64,000 bases of DNA. It comes from Bacillus sp. B-jedd (lineage in GTDB: Bacteria > Bacillota > Bacilli > Bacillales > Cytobacillaceae). Where the stretch lies: assembly GCF_000821085.1 (NCBI RefSeq), contig NZ_CCXR01000001.1:1199001-1263000 (forward strand), read 5' to 3'. Below are positions 25,640 through 34,509 of this stretch, in pieces (position 1 is the first letter of the stretch; every line of letters starts with the position of its first letter). The notes below the pieces were generated by a model. It was not told the origin of the DNA and searched no databases. It worked only from the letters and a program-made list of their open reading frames with translations. The translations under genes were made by a program, and so were the position numbers.

Positions 25640-28600
25640 TTATTCCTCGTACCCTTCCTCAACTGAATCAACATTCGCATGTAACGATTTTTTCAGCGAT
25701 TCATCGACGTTGCTTTCATCCAAGTGTTTGCGGAAATCATTGAGATGCTTGACCGCCTGGCCAGTCCTGCCTTTTTGGGCATGGTGCTCCGCCTGGGCGA
25801 GCCTGTTTGTTAATTGTTTGGCCAGGGAGTGGGGAATCGTTCCCGCTTCTTCAAGACCAAGAATTTGGGCTGATAAAGTTTCTGCGGTCACAACTACGGT
25901 AATCGAGATTTTATTGGTCATTACTTCATACCCATTGTAGGCAACTTTCGCATTTAATTCGGCTGTTCCTGAATTTTTGCCAATCAGTTTTCCATCCTTT
26001 AACTCGGCGGCATCAGGATTTGAATTGAACCATTCAACCTTTGCGCCTGCCAGATTGGCTTTGCTGCCATTCACAAGGGTGAGTGTTAAATCAATGTCCT
26101 GGCCGGCTCCCTGCAAAATTGAATCACTTGGTGCGGAAAGTGTCCCTTTTTCAACAGGGACTGGCAATTGGTACAGGTTTTCATCGGCCGTATAGTAGAT
26201 GTTTCCTTCGTTATCAACATCCATCAAATTGACCGTTCCAGAAACCAATCGTTTGCTCTTCATCGTCACCGGATCAATGACAGTCAATGTCCGGCCCGCT
26301 GTCGTATAAAGATAGCCCTGCCGATCCCAGCGGATGAAGAAAGGCCGCCATTGGCTTCCGCGGTTGACGCCTTTATAAAGCTCCGTACTTTTTACTATTT
26401 TCCGACTGTCCGGATCCATTGCGAAAACGACGGTGTTATAGGCGCCGGCTTTGTCATAGCCCCACGCCACGCCCCATAGGTTTCCGTCAGGCCCAATCGA
26501 AAGCTCGCCAATCATTTCCGGAGTTGCCAAGCCTTCAACATTCAAATCAAATACTTCATGAGAACCGGTCTTCACATCATATTCAAACATTTTTGCCCGA
26601 GGCTCAGTAGGGGTAACCCCCAGTCCGCCGGCTAAAGTAGAACCGCCAAATAAGGTTCCTTCATGATACGCCAACCCGATAATGCTTTGATTGTTGATGA
26701 TATTTCGAATTGTGTTCCATTTGCCTGTGTCAGCATCATAAATTGTCAGCGCTCCGCCCAACAAGCCATAATCTGAGATTGTGCCAACAAAAAGCTTATT
26801 GTCGCCCGAGGCAAATGTGAACGGCCGGCTCTGATCGTCCCCGATATCGTGAACCATTTCGGGATTATTGCCTTTGCCGCCGCCTGAATAAGTGAACGGA
26901 AGTTTGGGGTCGTATTTATAAATCCGAGCGCCGCCATACGTACCGAGATAGACATCGCCGTTTAAGAATCCTACCCCTTCAATCTGATGGGGATCGCGCT
27001 CACGCAAGATGTATTGATCCGTCGCAGTATCGAAAACCCCAAAGGACCCTTGATAACCGCCCATATAGATTTTCTGGTCATCGCCGATTTCCATGCTTTG
27101 CATTAAAAGCCCCTGCATATCCACTTCGGGATAGCTGACCTTCAACGAATTTGCAGTCGGGTCGTAGATGGAGTATTCAATTTGGTGGTGCAGGATGGCC
27201 AATACATCTTTGCCTTTTTCATCCTTGATCCAGCGGATTGCCTTGGCTGGAGTAGGCGGCATCTGCACAGTCGGCTCGACTTTCGCCTGTTTATGTGTTG
27301 TCATGTCATAGGTCCAGAGCTGCTGCGTGTTTTTATTGATATAGTAGATGATATTTTCATCATACGGTGAAGGCGGCGAGATAAGCCCGTCAAAGGCATG
27401 GTCGCTCTGCCAATCAAGCGTGTTCTTTTCTTCACCAGTGTTTTTATCGATCGTCACGAGTGATGTTCCATAAGCGACAAAAATATTATCGCCATACTCC
27501 CATATATTCGAGATTTGCGTGGAAACCCCGGTAATCGGCGTCTTGATTTCGGCCCGCTCACCTGTCTTCAAATCCATTTTCATTAAATATGCTGTCGTGC
27601 CGGTTCCGACATACAGGCTTTCATCGGTGATGCCAAGTCCGCGCGCATATTGCTGGCCTTCGTAAAAAGTCCCCAGATCCGTGAATTTACTTGCAGCGAT
27701 ATCGTATTCGAATACTTTCGCATTCGGATAGGTCGCTCCGTAAATTTTTCCGTCTTTCGAAGCTTCCAGCTGCCAAACCCAATTATCAGATGGATTTTTA
27801 CCAAGCTGCTCAAGCCGTTTTTCCTTCACGACATATCGGTATAAAATCCCGTTATACGTGCCGGCAAAATAAACATTTCCATCCTCGCCAATCACCATTG
27901 CCCAAACGACGTCACTGCCCGGTAGGGGAGCGGAAAAGATTTTCTTGCCAGTGGCAGCGTCAGCCGCATAAAAAGTCGCGGGTGAACCGTTTGTCGCGTA
28001 ATACAGTTCTCCGTCGCCAATTGCCACTCCTTGTGATTTCGCCGCAAGGGCGGCTGGGCCATGGTTGATTGGCTTTCCAAATTCAAACGGAAAATCGAGG
28101 ATGTCCGCTCCTTTTTCAAAAAGCTTGATTTCATCATAGTAGCCGTTCATTTTCGATGTGGAAGGCTGATAAATAAACACTTTTACCCCTGTGGCGCCTG
28201 CCGGGGCGGCCGCCTCTATTTCAACGGTCTGCCACTCATTCAGGGAAGTGACATCGAAGTATTTTGGAGTGTCCGAAAAGTTCTTGCCTTCCGAATTGTA
28301 CCAGCGGAGCCATATGCCAGGCTTGCCTGTCAGCTCTTTTGCATAAAGTTTTGCAGAAAGTTTATATTGGCCTCCCGCCGTGACTGCGATCATCTCACTG
28401 AACAGGCCGGTAGCACCAGTGTTGGTGACAGCAAGGCTTTGTTTTCCTGCAAAAGCGGCTTCATTTGTAATCGCCATTCCGGATTTCAAGCCGCCGCTCC
28501 AATAAACCCAGGAAGGCAGATTGGCCGGGGAGGAAGGGGTGGCTTCAAACCCACCGTTAACAACCTTTAGTTCCTTCCAATTTTCGGCCGCCTCTGCTAA

Positions 28601-28687
28601 TGATGCTTTCTCGTTAAAGGGAAGGTTCGATAAAACTAGAATCATTGCGAGCAGCGCAGCCATAAGACTTTTAGCATGTTTCCTCAA
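25640..28687 (-). CDS. Secreted CBM / beta-propeller / Ig-like / FIMAH protein
   Basis: A ~1015-residue homologue of the protein at 20857. It has a signal peptide ending near AEAA, one CBM-like module (~residues 40-195, VVNGGFEATPSS to MNGYYDEIKLF), and a long beta-propeller (~205-830) with the same DGKIYGATYPN, YARGL and SGDNKLFVGTISDYG..GGAL motifs. A BIG2-like Ig domain follows (~845-935), then a C-terminal FIMAH domain. The best start is TTG at 28687, with GGAGG 9 bp before it; the ATG at 28696 touches that site. A cre-like site lies upstream. It is probably an extracellular glycan-binding or glycan-degrading protein. Confidence 0.88.
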   Translation of the reverse strand: MRKHAKSLMAALLAMILVLSNLPFNEKASLAEAAENWKELKVVNGGFEATPSSPANLPSWVYWSGGLKSGMAITNEAAFAGKQSLAVTNTGATGLFSEMIAVTAGGQYKLSAKLYAKELTGKPGIWLRWYNSEGKNFSDTPKYFDVTSLNEWQTVEIEAAAPAGATGVKVFIYQPSTSKMNGYYDEIKLFEKGADILDFPFEFGKPINHGPAALAAKSQGVAIGDGELYYATNGSPATFYAADAATGKKIFSAPLPGSDVVWAMVIGEDGNVYFAGTYNGILYRYVVKEKRLEQLGKNPSDNWVWQLEASKDGKIYGATYPNAKVFEYDIAASKFTDLGTFYEGQQYARGLGITDESLYVGTGTTAYLMKMDLKTGERAEIKTPITGVSTQISNIWEYGDNIFVAYGTSLVTIDKNTGEEKNTLDWQSDHAFDGLISPPSPYDENIIYYINKNTQQLWTYDMTTHKQAKVEPTVQMPPTPAKAIRWIKDEKGKDVLAILHHQIEYSIYDPTANSLKVSYPEVDMQGLLMQSMEIGDDQKIYMGGYQGSFGVFDTATDQYILRERDPHQIEGVGFLNGDVYLGTYGGARIYKYDPKLPFTYSGGGKGNNPEMVHDIGDDQSRPFTFASGDNKLFVGTISDYGLLGGALTIYDADTGKWNTIRNIINNQSIIGLAYHEGTLFGGSTLAGGLGVTPTEPRAKMFEYDVKTGSHEVFDLNVEGLATPEMIGELSIGPDGNLWGVAWGYDKAGAYNTVVFAMDPDSRKIVKSTELYKGVNRGSQWRPFFIRWDRQGYLYTTAGRTLTVIDPVTMKSKRLVSGTVNLMDVDNEGNIYYTADENLYQLPVPVEKGTLSAPSDSILQGAGQDIDLTLTLVNGSKANLAGAKVEWFNSNPDAAELKDGKLIGKNSGTAELNAKVAYNGYEVMTNKISITVVVTAETLSAQILGLEEAGTIPHSLAKQLTNRLAQAEHHAQKGRTGQAVKHLNDFRKHLDESNVDESLKKSLHANVDSVEEGYEE

Positions 28688-28716
28688 TTGTTTCATCCTC
28701 CTGTATTATGTAGTAA

Positions 28717-28730
28717 TGTAAGCGGATACA
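28717..28730. promoter_or_regulatory. Probable cre (CcpA) site before the minus-strand secreted protein
   Basis: TGTAAGCGGATACA, within ATGTAAGCGGATACAT, fits the cre consensus with one mismatch and lies about 30 bp upstream of the gene start. The rest of 28731-28913 shows no gene. Confidence 0.6.
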
Positions 28731-28913
28731 TTTATAGTGATGACTACACCTCCTGTTGATCCAATCAATCTCTCGAAATGATTGGAATTATCAGAAAACG
28801 GATTCAGTTAAAGAGTAAAGAAAGTCTCTCGTCTTTAATATGACGATAATCAATTTAGTACTTTAGTAGGGGAGGAGCACGCTCCGGATGGAAAAGGTAA
28901 TTTTTGCGAGAGA

Positions 28914-28953
28914 AAAGGACTGCCGCTCCTTTTCAGTCAGAGTGCAGTCCTTT
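28914..28953 (-). terminator. Hairpin terminator after the FAD oxidoreductase
   Basis: AAAGGACTGC and GCAGTCCTTT pair perfectly around a 20-nt loop, just after the minus-strand gene; the T-run is short. Confidence 0.7.
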
Positions 28954-28956
28954 GAT

Positions 28957-30552
28957 TTATTTTTTGCCGAAAGTGGATTCCATCCTTGCAATGGGGTCGT
29001 CTTCGATGGAAGTATCCCATTCCAGTACTTGGCCAAAATCAAGCAATGCCTTTTTCAATTCGTTGTACTCGACAGCCTGAACGGTTGTCTTGTTTTGAAC
29101 GGCCAGGGCGGCAGCAGCTCCGACAGATTGGCCTAATATCATAAAGACCGGCTCCATCCGGATTGAACCGTAGGCGATATGCGAACTGGACAAACAAACA
29201 GGAACGAGCAGATTCGTACATTCGGAGGCTTTCGGTCGAATCGAGCGATAGGAAATCGGGTAAGGCGAAATCGGGATTTCCACATCGCCTTCATTGTAAA
29301 CTCTTCCGTCAATGACAACTCTCCTGCAATGATGGGAATCCATCTGATAGCTTGCAAGGCCAATAGAATCTTCGACTGTAGTTTCACCAAGACAATTATG
29401 GTCGGTCATGACATAGTCTGCGATCATTCTCCTCGCTTCCCGGATATAAAGCTGATGCGGCCAATGCCCGGTATCTTCAAATTCATCACCGGCGAGCCCC
29501 CATTCTGACACTTCATCGCGTATTGCCACGGGGACCCGTTCATCATTGGCAAGGAAGTAAAGCATGCCGAGATTGTATGTAAAATGGTCTTGGAATATCC
29601 TTTCGCGCGTTTCATATGTTCCTTCCGGCCAGTCATAATTCATCCCAATATGGTCAGTCGAAAATCCGCCATAATTATTCAAATCCGTTTTTCCGTTCGG
29701 CAACATCGTATGGAGGTTCATCGCATCCCATACGCCAGCCTCGATATAACGAAGGAGCAATGCGTATCGTTCCGGATCATACGAAGGAGGCTTCGGAAAA
29801 GGCATCCGGTTTTCAGGATTTTTCGTCAGGCAAATCCGGAAATTATACGCCTGGATCCTTTGGTCACCTTGTCCTTGATAGCCAAGCGTGTCATGGCTTG
29901 TCTCCGTTATGCCGGGCAAAATGCCGCTTGATGGGTCGTCTTCCTGTACATAGGGGGAAATCCATTTTTCAAATTGGTGGTGCGGATGCCCGAATTGGAT
30001 ACCGTTATGCGTCTCCTTGTAAGTGGCATTGGATTCCCTGCCGACAAAATAGGAAACGCCGGCATTGGCCATTAAATCCCCTTCATAACTGGCATCCACA
30101 AATATTTTCCCTTTATATACTGTGCCGTCTTCCATTGTGATTTCCTTGATTGCGCGGTTCTCCGTTTTCACCGTTTTTAAATGCTGTCTGAAAAACACGT
30201 CAATCCCGTTTTCCTTTAGCAAGTTTTCGAACACATATTTAGCTGCTTTCGGTTCAAAGGTCCACTGTTCCTCAGTGCCATAAACCTTCCCCAACGCACG
30301 GAAAAACTCGCGGGATAATCCTCCGACCGCTTCCTTGGCTCCGCTATCCGAAGCACCCAGGCCGCTTGCTGTGATTCCGCCGATATGCCTGCTGAACTCG
30401 GCAATCGCAACAGTCAATCCCATTTGTTTTGCCTGGATAGCGGCCATGATACCGGCTGGCGTCGCACCGTAAACAATTAAATCCCTTTCAAAGGTCTGTG
30501 GTTCGTCTGCTATCGGGGCAGGCTTATAGTAAACCAACTGACTAAAATCCAT
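28957..30552 (-). CDS. FAD-dependent oxidoreductase (PF12831 type)
   Basis: A 531-residue flavoprotein with an N-terminal dinucleotide-binding motif DLIVYGATPAGIMAAIQAKQMGL near residue 25, followed by GGITASGLGASDSG. Later segments typical of the PF12831 family are FVDASYEGDLMANAGVSYFVGRES and EARRMIADYVMTDHNC. There is no signal peptide. The reaction is unknown; relatives occur in polysaccharide-use loci. AGGAGG precedes the ATG. The single-gene unit begins with a promoter that carries the 22-bp regulon motif at 30622-30643. It is distantly related to the oxidoreductase at 48049. Confidence 0.87.
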   Translation of the reverse strand: MDFSQLVYYKPAPIADEPQTFERDLIVYGATPAGIMAAIQAKQMGLTVAIAEFSRHIGGITASGLGASDSGAKEAVGGLSREFFRALGKVYGTEEQWTFEPKAAKYVFENLLKENGIDVFFRQHLKTVKTENRAIKEITMEDGTVYKGKIFVDASYEGDLMANAGVSYFVGRESNATYKETHNGIQFGHPHHQFEKWISPYVQEDDPSSGILPGITETSHDTLGYQGQGDQRIQAYNFRICLTKNPENRMPFPKPPSYDPERYALLLRYIEAGVWDAMNLHTMLPNGKTDLNNYGGFSTDHIGMNYDWPEGTYETRERIFQDHFTYNLGMLYFLANDERVPVAIRDEVSEWGLAGDEFEDTGHWPHQLYIREARRMIADYVMTDHNCLGETTVEDSIGLASYQMDSHHCRRVVIDGRVYNEGDVEIPISPYPISYRSIRPKASECTNLLVPVCLSSSHIAYGSIRMEPVFMILGQSVGAAAALAVQNKTTVQAVEYNELKKALLDFGQVLEWDTSIEDDPIARMESTFGKK

Positions 30553-30598
30553 ATAAGAAACCTCCTGAGGAATATAATGGTATGCTTAACATACTTAA

Positions 30599-30643
30599 AG
30601 TTTATGGTAACCGTGTTTTTAATCAAGCCTTTTAATAGTCTTT
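30599..30643 (-). promoter_or_regulatory. Promoter plus 22-bp regulon motif (site v)
   Basis: On the minus strand AAAGACTATTAAAAGGCTTG (30624-30643) matches the motif upstream of three other units, with 16 of 22 bases shared with site i. Its end merges into the -35 TTGATT, and TAAACT (30599-30604) follows after 16 bp. The layout is the same as in the sugar ABC operon promoter. Confidence 0.7.
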
Positions 30644-30690
30644 AAGTCAGCGGGCACGAAGGGAAGGACTGATTTATCGACGGAAAAAAA

Positions 30691-30719
30691 AAGGCGTCCC
30701 TTAAAAAAAGGGACGCCTT
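30691..30719 (-). terminator. Rho-independent terminator after the DUF624 gene
   Basis: AAGGCGTCCCTT and AGGGACGCCTT pair perfectly; a nine-base T-run follows on the minus strand. Confidence 0.92.
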
Positions 30720-30727
30720 CTCAGTAT

Positions 30728-31354
30728 CTACAGACCTGTATTAATTATTTTCCTCTGGCCTTTGATTCTATGCAGGGCCCGGTTGCTGCAATAGGTGATG
30801 ACGACAGCCATAACGCTCCCTGTAAATAAAGGGATGATGCCAGGCACAAACCTGATGATGATCGTCAGGAGCATAAAGGCAGTAACAATCAGGATCGTCT
30901 CTAAAAAGGAACCTGCCCCCAATAAAAACGATTGCTTAAGATATTGGAAAAATTTCATTTCAAACTGCGTGTATACCGGAAAAAAGTATACAAGCACCAG
31001 GAGATAGGAAACCGCAATAAAACCGATGACCGGGTAGAACCATTGCAGTTTCGCGCCGTTCATTTGCAAAAACAGAAAATCATAAACAAGGACGTAGCCA
31101 ATCAAGATAAAAAACAGCCCGAATTTATTAAGGGAAACGAATTCCTTTTTATACGTTTGCCAAAACGTTTGGAAGATTTTTTCGACAGGTTCCTTCCGGA
31201 GCCATTTCTGGACAATGGTAAACATGGCGCCCGTGGAAGGGAAGAGGCCGAACAGCCCCAATCCCGCAATCGTGAAAAAAATCCAAAGAAGATTTATGTA
31301 AGCAACCTTAACCATCCAAATTGCATAGCGGTTAAATTTTTCCCATCCGTCCAA
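30728..31354 (-). CDS. DUF624 / YesL-like membrane protein
   Basis: A 208-residue integral membrane protein with about five hydrophobic segments (near residues 18-38, 75-97, 105-125, 148-168 and 170-190). It has the typical DUF624 start: an aromatic-rich region, then FTIAGLGLFGLFPSTGAMF and WLRKEPVEKIFQTFWQTYKKEF. YesL-type proteins are regularly encoded beside CUT1 sugar ABC transporters in Bacillaceae, though their function is unknown. That fits the transporter at 33.1-36.3 kb. It is transcribed alone on the minus strand. Confidence 0.9.
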   Translation of the reverse strand: MDGWEKFNRYAIWMVKVAYINLLWIFFTIAGLGLFGLFPSTGAMFTIVQKWLRKEPVEKIFQTFWQTYKKEFVSLNKFGLFFILIGYVLVYDFLFLQMNGAKLQWFYPVIGFIAVSYLLVLVYFFPVYTQFEMKFFQYLKQSFLLGAGSFLETILIVTAFMLLTIIIRFVPGIIPLFTGSVMAVVITYCSNRALHRIKGQRKIINTGL

Positions 31355-31422
31355 ATCAACACCTCGTTTTTAAAACAATTAACAGTTTACTAAATAGGTT
31401 GAACAAAAATATTTTGAAGAGA

Positions 31423-31554
31423 TGGTTGATGGAAGCTCAGGCATGTAGACTCCTACGGGATGTAGCGGCAAGTGGAGACCCCACAGGAGCTTTGCTCCGA
31501 GGAGGCTCCACTGGTGCCCCGTGGAAAGCGAAATGCCCGGAGCGAAAATCAACC
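31423..31554 (+). repeat. Dispersed hairpin element, copy A (132 bp)
   Basis: The ends TGGTTGAT and ATCAACCA are inverted. Inside are AGCTCAGGCATGTAGACTCC and a nested hairpin in which GTGGAG...CTCCAC encloses GGAGC TTT GCTCC. Compared with copy C (47732-47921), a central segment of about 57 bp is missing. Confidence 0.88.
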
Positions 31555-31621
31555 ACCCTGTTCCTTTCTGATACCACTCTTTATTTCAACCTAAATAGTG
31601 GGAAATTTAGAAAAAGAAATT

Positions 31622-31666
31622 AAAGACACTTAATAGACTTGTCACTTAATTGAATTAAATTAAAAT
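31622..31666 (+). promoter_or_regulatory. 22-bp regulon motif (site i) with promoter
   Basis: AAAGACACTTAATAGACTTG begins at 31622 and runs into the -35 TTGTCA (31639-31644); TAAAAT (31661-31666) follows after 16 bp. Only one of the 22 motif positions differs from site ii. Confidence 0.82.
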
Positions 31667-31753
31667 AAAGGTAGGAAGTTCAGTAGTATTATAGCATTAA
31701 TGTAAAATAGTGGCTAAACCATTTTATGGAGATGAAGGAGGGGTTGCAGGGAA

Positions 31754-32833
31754 ATGACAGAATTCCGCTTACTAAAAGAGGAAGATTTTCAGCATGCGAG
31801 TGATCTGGCGGATAAAGTTTTCAGGAAAGAAGGCCATGTATCAATGGGAATGGCCTTTCCGCAGGTTTTTTCACCAGCATTCAATCAATCATATGGCGCA
31901 TTTATGGATGGAAAGTTAGTAAGCTTTATTGGATTGGTTCCGTCCGTCCTTCATATTGGAGGCGCGGAAGTTCAAGCTTTTTCGATTGGCGCAGTCTGTA
32001 CAGAACCGGACTATCGGAGAAGGGGGCTTGCCAATACACTATTACAAATGGTTTTTGACCACCTTCATAAATCAGGGGCGTCAGTTCTGTTCGTGTCCGG
32101 TGATCTACCAATTTATCTAAAGCAAGGCTGCACTTTCTATGGAAAAATGAATCAGTATAAATTTGGCGAAGGTGACTTGGAAGCGGCAGAGGGCTTTGGG
32201 ATCCGCGAGCTCGAACCTTTTGACTGGTTCCAGTTGAGGAAACTTGGCAACGCCAGGCCTGTCAGATACGAACAGAGCTTGTATGAATTGGCGCTTCTTA
32301 ATGAAAGGGCCGCTTTCGCCAGCATTTTCAAAATGAACCATAAAGTGCTTATCGCTGAAGAAAACGGAGAGTTAAAAGCGTTTCTAATGTTTGGCGTGCC
32401 ATATGAAGGGCAGGAGAAAGCGGATTCCCGGGCGATTGAATGGGGAGGAGACCCAGCGGCGGTCAGAAGCTTGCTTGCCAGCGCATTTACATATGGTTTG
32501 AACACTCTGCTCGTAAATGTACCAGCTTATGAAAAGGAATTGAACGGGCAACTGGATGGTATGTCTAAAGAGAAACTTCCTTTTCCAGGAACGATGAAAA
32601 TTATGGACCTTGATTTATTGCTGTCCCAGCTAGGACCTTATTTTGAAAATAAGCTGTCCATCACGGCAAAGGATGAGAATCAGAAGGAACTCCGTTTTGG
32701 CGAGCAAACTGTCTTAATAAGCAATCAGGAATTGGAAGAGCTGTTGCTGAAAGGATCAAAAGACATGGATCCGCTGCTAGATGATGTTTTCCCGATTCCA
32801 TTCCCATTCCCGCAAGGCTTGAATTATGTTTAA
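31754..32833 (+). CDS. GNAT family N-acetyltransferase, Eis-like with C-terminal SCP2-type domain
   Basis: A 359-residue protein. Residues ~1-140 are a GNAT acetyltransferase with the acetyl-CoA motif VCTEPDYRRRGLANTLL and a following VLFVSGDLPIYLKQGC segment. A second GNAT-like half and a ~100-residue C-terminal part resembling sterol-carrier-type domains follow, as in Eis proteins. The acceptor could be an amino sugar, aminoglycoside or lysine. A GGAGG site precedes the ATG. Its promoter carries regulon site i, nearly identical to that of the sugar ABC operon, which suggests a role tied to the imported sugar. Confidence 0.87.
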   Translation: MTEFRLLKEEDFQHASDLADKVFRKEGHVSMGMAFPQVFSPAFNQSYGAFMDGKLVSFIGLVPSVLHIGGAEVQAFSIGAVCTEPDYRRRGLANTLLQMVFDHLHKSGASVLFVSGDLPIYLKQGCTFYGKMNQYKFGEGDLEAAEGFGIRELEPFDWFQLRKLGNARPVRYEQSLYELALLNERAAFASIFKMNHKVLIAEENGELKAFLMFGVPYEGQEKADSRAIEWGGDPAAVRSLLASAFTYGLNTLLVNVPAYEKELNGQLDGMSKEKLPFPGTMKIMDLDLLLSQLGPYFENKLSITAKDENQKELRFGEQTVLISNQELEELLLKGSKDMDPLLDDVFPIPFPFPQGLNYV

Positions 32834-32879
32834 TCCTTGTCAGTTGTCTTGATTCACATTTTTTTAAGGTCATTTAATT

Positions 32880-32925
32880 AAAGACACTTTATAGACTTGT
32901 CACAATATTACAAAAAAATTAAACT
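32880..32925 (+). promoter_or_regulatory. 22-bp regulon motif (site ii) with promoter of the sugar ABC operon
   Basis: AAAGACACTTTATAGACTTG starts at 32880 and ends in the -35 TTGTCA (32897-32902); TAAACT (32920-32925) follows after 17 bp. Confidence 0.85.
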
Positions 32926-32957
32926 ATAAATAGTTGGTAATTTTTTTTAAAAATGAT

Positions 32958-32971
32958 TGTTAACGCTTTCA
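32958..32971. promoter_or_regulatory. cre (CcpA) site, full consensus match
   Basis: TGTTAACGCTTTCA fits TGWNANCGNTNWCA at every position. It lies about 25 bp after the predicted transcription start, a position typical for catabolite repression by roadblock. Confidence 0.88.
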
Positions 32972-33097
32972 ATTTTCTCTTTATTCAATCATAAAATAGA
33001 CGGACCTTTTAAGGAGGGGATTTTGGAAAAAGGTGAATGAAAGTGTAGGAATCTCTGAGACTTTTAATTTCAAAACTTAAATGGGGGAATAAAGTAC

Positions 33098-34357
33098 ATG
33101 AAAAAGAAAAGTTTATGGTTCATGGTCCTTATGCTTGTTTTCAGCTTGGCGCTTGCGGGTTGCAGCGATAAGACCGGCACAAAAACCAAAAAAGATGGCA
33201 AGGTTGAGGGAGAAATAACGGTATGGGTGCATCCTTACACAGGTGACGCGAAAAAAGAAGAAGAAATGTGGAAGGAAGTCACGGCCAATTATAATAAACA
33301 ATTTCCTGATGTGAAGGTAAAGATTGAAACGATTCCTTGGGCGAACCGTGACCAGAAAGTCCTGACTGCGCTGGCTGCGAACAATGGCCCTGATGTTTTC
33401 TACGCGATTCCTGACCAAATGCCGCAATATGCGGATGTAGGCATGCTTCTTGAACTGGATCCTTATTTGAAGGAAAAGGATCTGGAAGGCTTTGTTGACA
33501 CTGCGCTAACCGCGACAACTTGGAAAGGCAAGAAATACGGATTGCCAATTTTGCAGGAAGCTTATACATTCTTCTACAATCTGGATGTAGTGAAAGCAAT
33601 CGGCGAAGACCCATCCAAGCTCCCAGCTACGTGGGAAGAGTTTGAAGCATGGGCAGCAAAAGCAAAAGAGAAAGGCTTCTATGCTTTGTCCTATGCGGGC
33701 GGCGGTTCCATGAACGGAACAATCTACCCATGGATCTGGCAGGCTGGCGGGGATGTTGTCACTGCTGACAATGAAGTGAAGATCAATAATTCTGATAGCG
33801 TCAAAGCGTTCGAAATGATCAATAACCTGTATAAGAACAAGTATATTCCTGAAGACGCGGTAACTGCGACTAACCACAATGAACTGTGGATGGGCGGAAA
33901 GATGATGGCGATCCTTGGCTCTGGAATCGACGTGACGATGCTCCAAAAAGAAGGCAAATTTGAGTTTGCTTTCGCACCGCCTTTGAAAAATAAAGAGCAG
34001 TTGACTTACGGTACGACCGGAATGTTCGTTGTTCCTTCGAACAGTGATAATCCGGATGCTGCAGCTGAGTTTGTCAAAACAATCACTAATGCTGAAAACC
34101 AGCGCATTTTCAACACCTTGACTCAATATATTCCAACACAGGAAGAAGCGAAGGATATCTTTGATTCAAATAAATATATGAGCCAATTGGCTTCTTATAC
34201 AAAGTATGCATTGCCGGGCGTCATTCATCCGAAAGGCCGTGCAATCATGCCATTCATTCAGGCTGAAGTCCAATCGATGATGGCAGGGGAGAAAAACCCT
34301 CAACAAGCCGCGGATGCAGCTGCTGAAGCAATCAAAGCCGAGCTTGCAAAGCCGTAA
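33098..34357 (+). CDS. Sugar ABC transporter substrate-binding lipoprotein (CUT1)
   Basis: A 419-residue family 1 extracellular solute-binding protein. The lipoprotein signal is clear: MKKKSLWFMVLMLVFSLALA, then GCSDK, with the lipidated Cys at residue 22. The mature protein has the ITVWVHPYTGD start, NGPDVFYAIPDQMPQYADVGML and the late PKGRAIMPFIQAEVQSMMAG region of oligosaccharide-binding proteins. It is followed by two permeases but no ATPase, as usual for Bacillus CUT1 systems that share MsmX-type ATPases. Its promoter carries regulon site ii and a perfect cre site. Confidence 0.95.
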   Translation: MKKKSLWFMVLMLVFSLALAGCSDKTGTKTKKDGKVEGEITVWVHPYTGDAKKEEEMWKEVTANYNKQFPDVKVKIETIPWANRDQKVLTALAANNGPDVFYAIPDQMPQYADVGMLLELDPYLKEKDLEGFVDTALTATTWKGKKYGLPILQEAYTFFYNLDVVKAIGEDPSKLPATWEEFEAWAAKAKEKGFYALSYAGGGSMNGTIYPWIWQAGGDVVTADNEVKINNSDSVKAFEMINNLYKNKYIPEDAVTATNHNELWMGGKMMAILGSGIDVTMLQKEGKFEFAFAPPLKNKEQLTYGTTGMFVVPSNSDNPDAAAEFVKTITNAENQRIFNTLTQYIPTQEEAKDIFDSNKYMSQLASYTKYALPGVIHPKGRAIMPFIQAEVQSMMAGEKNPQQAADAAAEAIKAELAKP

Positions 34358-34376
34358 ACAAATAGCTTCTTTGTAT

Positions 34377-34409
34377 AGAGAGTTTTATTCCTCGTGAATA
34401 AAACTCTCT
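34377..34409 (+). other. Intercistronic stem-loop after the binding-protein gene
   Basis: AGAGAGTTTTATTC and GAATAAAACTCTCT pair perfectly around 5 nt. No T-run follows, so it may stabilise or trim the upstream message and raise binding-protein level over permeases, rather than fully terminate. Confidence 0.75.
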
Positions 34410-34509
34410 GTTACTTAAGAAAACGTGTTGGAAAAAGTTAGTGGCTGCCAACTGGAATACATACGGCAGGAATTTCAAAGCCGATCAAAAACAGAAATAA
34501 GGTGATTGC

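Noticed and set aside
28810-28840. Regulon motif copy before the minus-strand secreted protein
   Set aside because: An AAAGAC half is present on the minus strand, but only about half of the 22 positions agree and no -35 box is joined to it.
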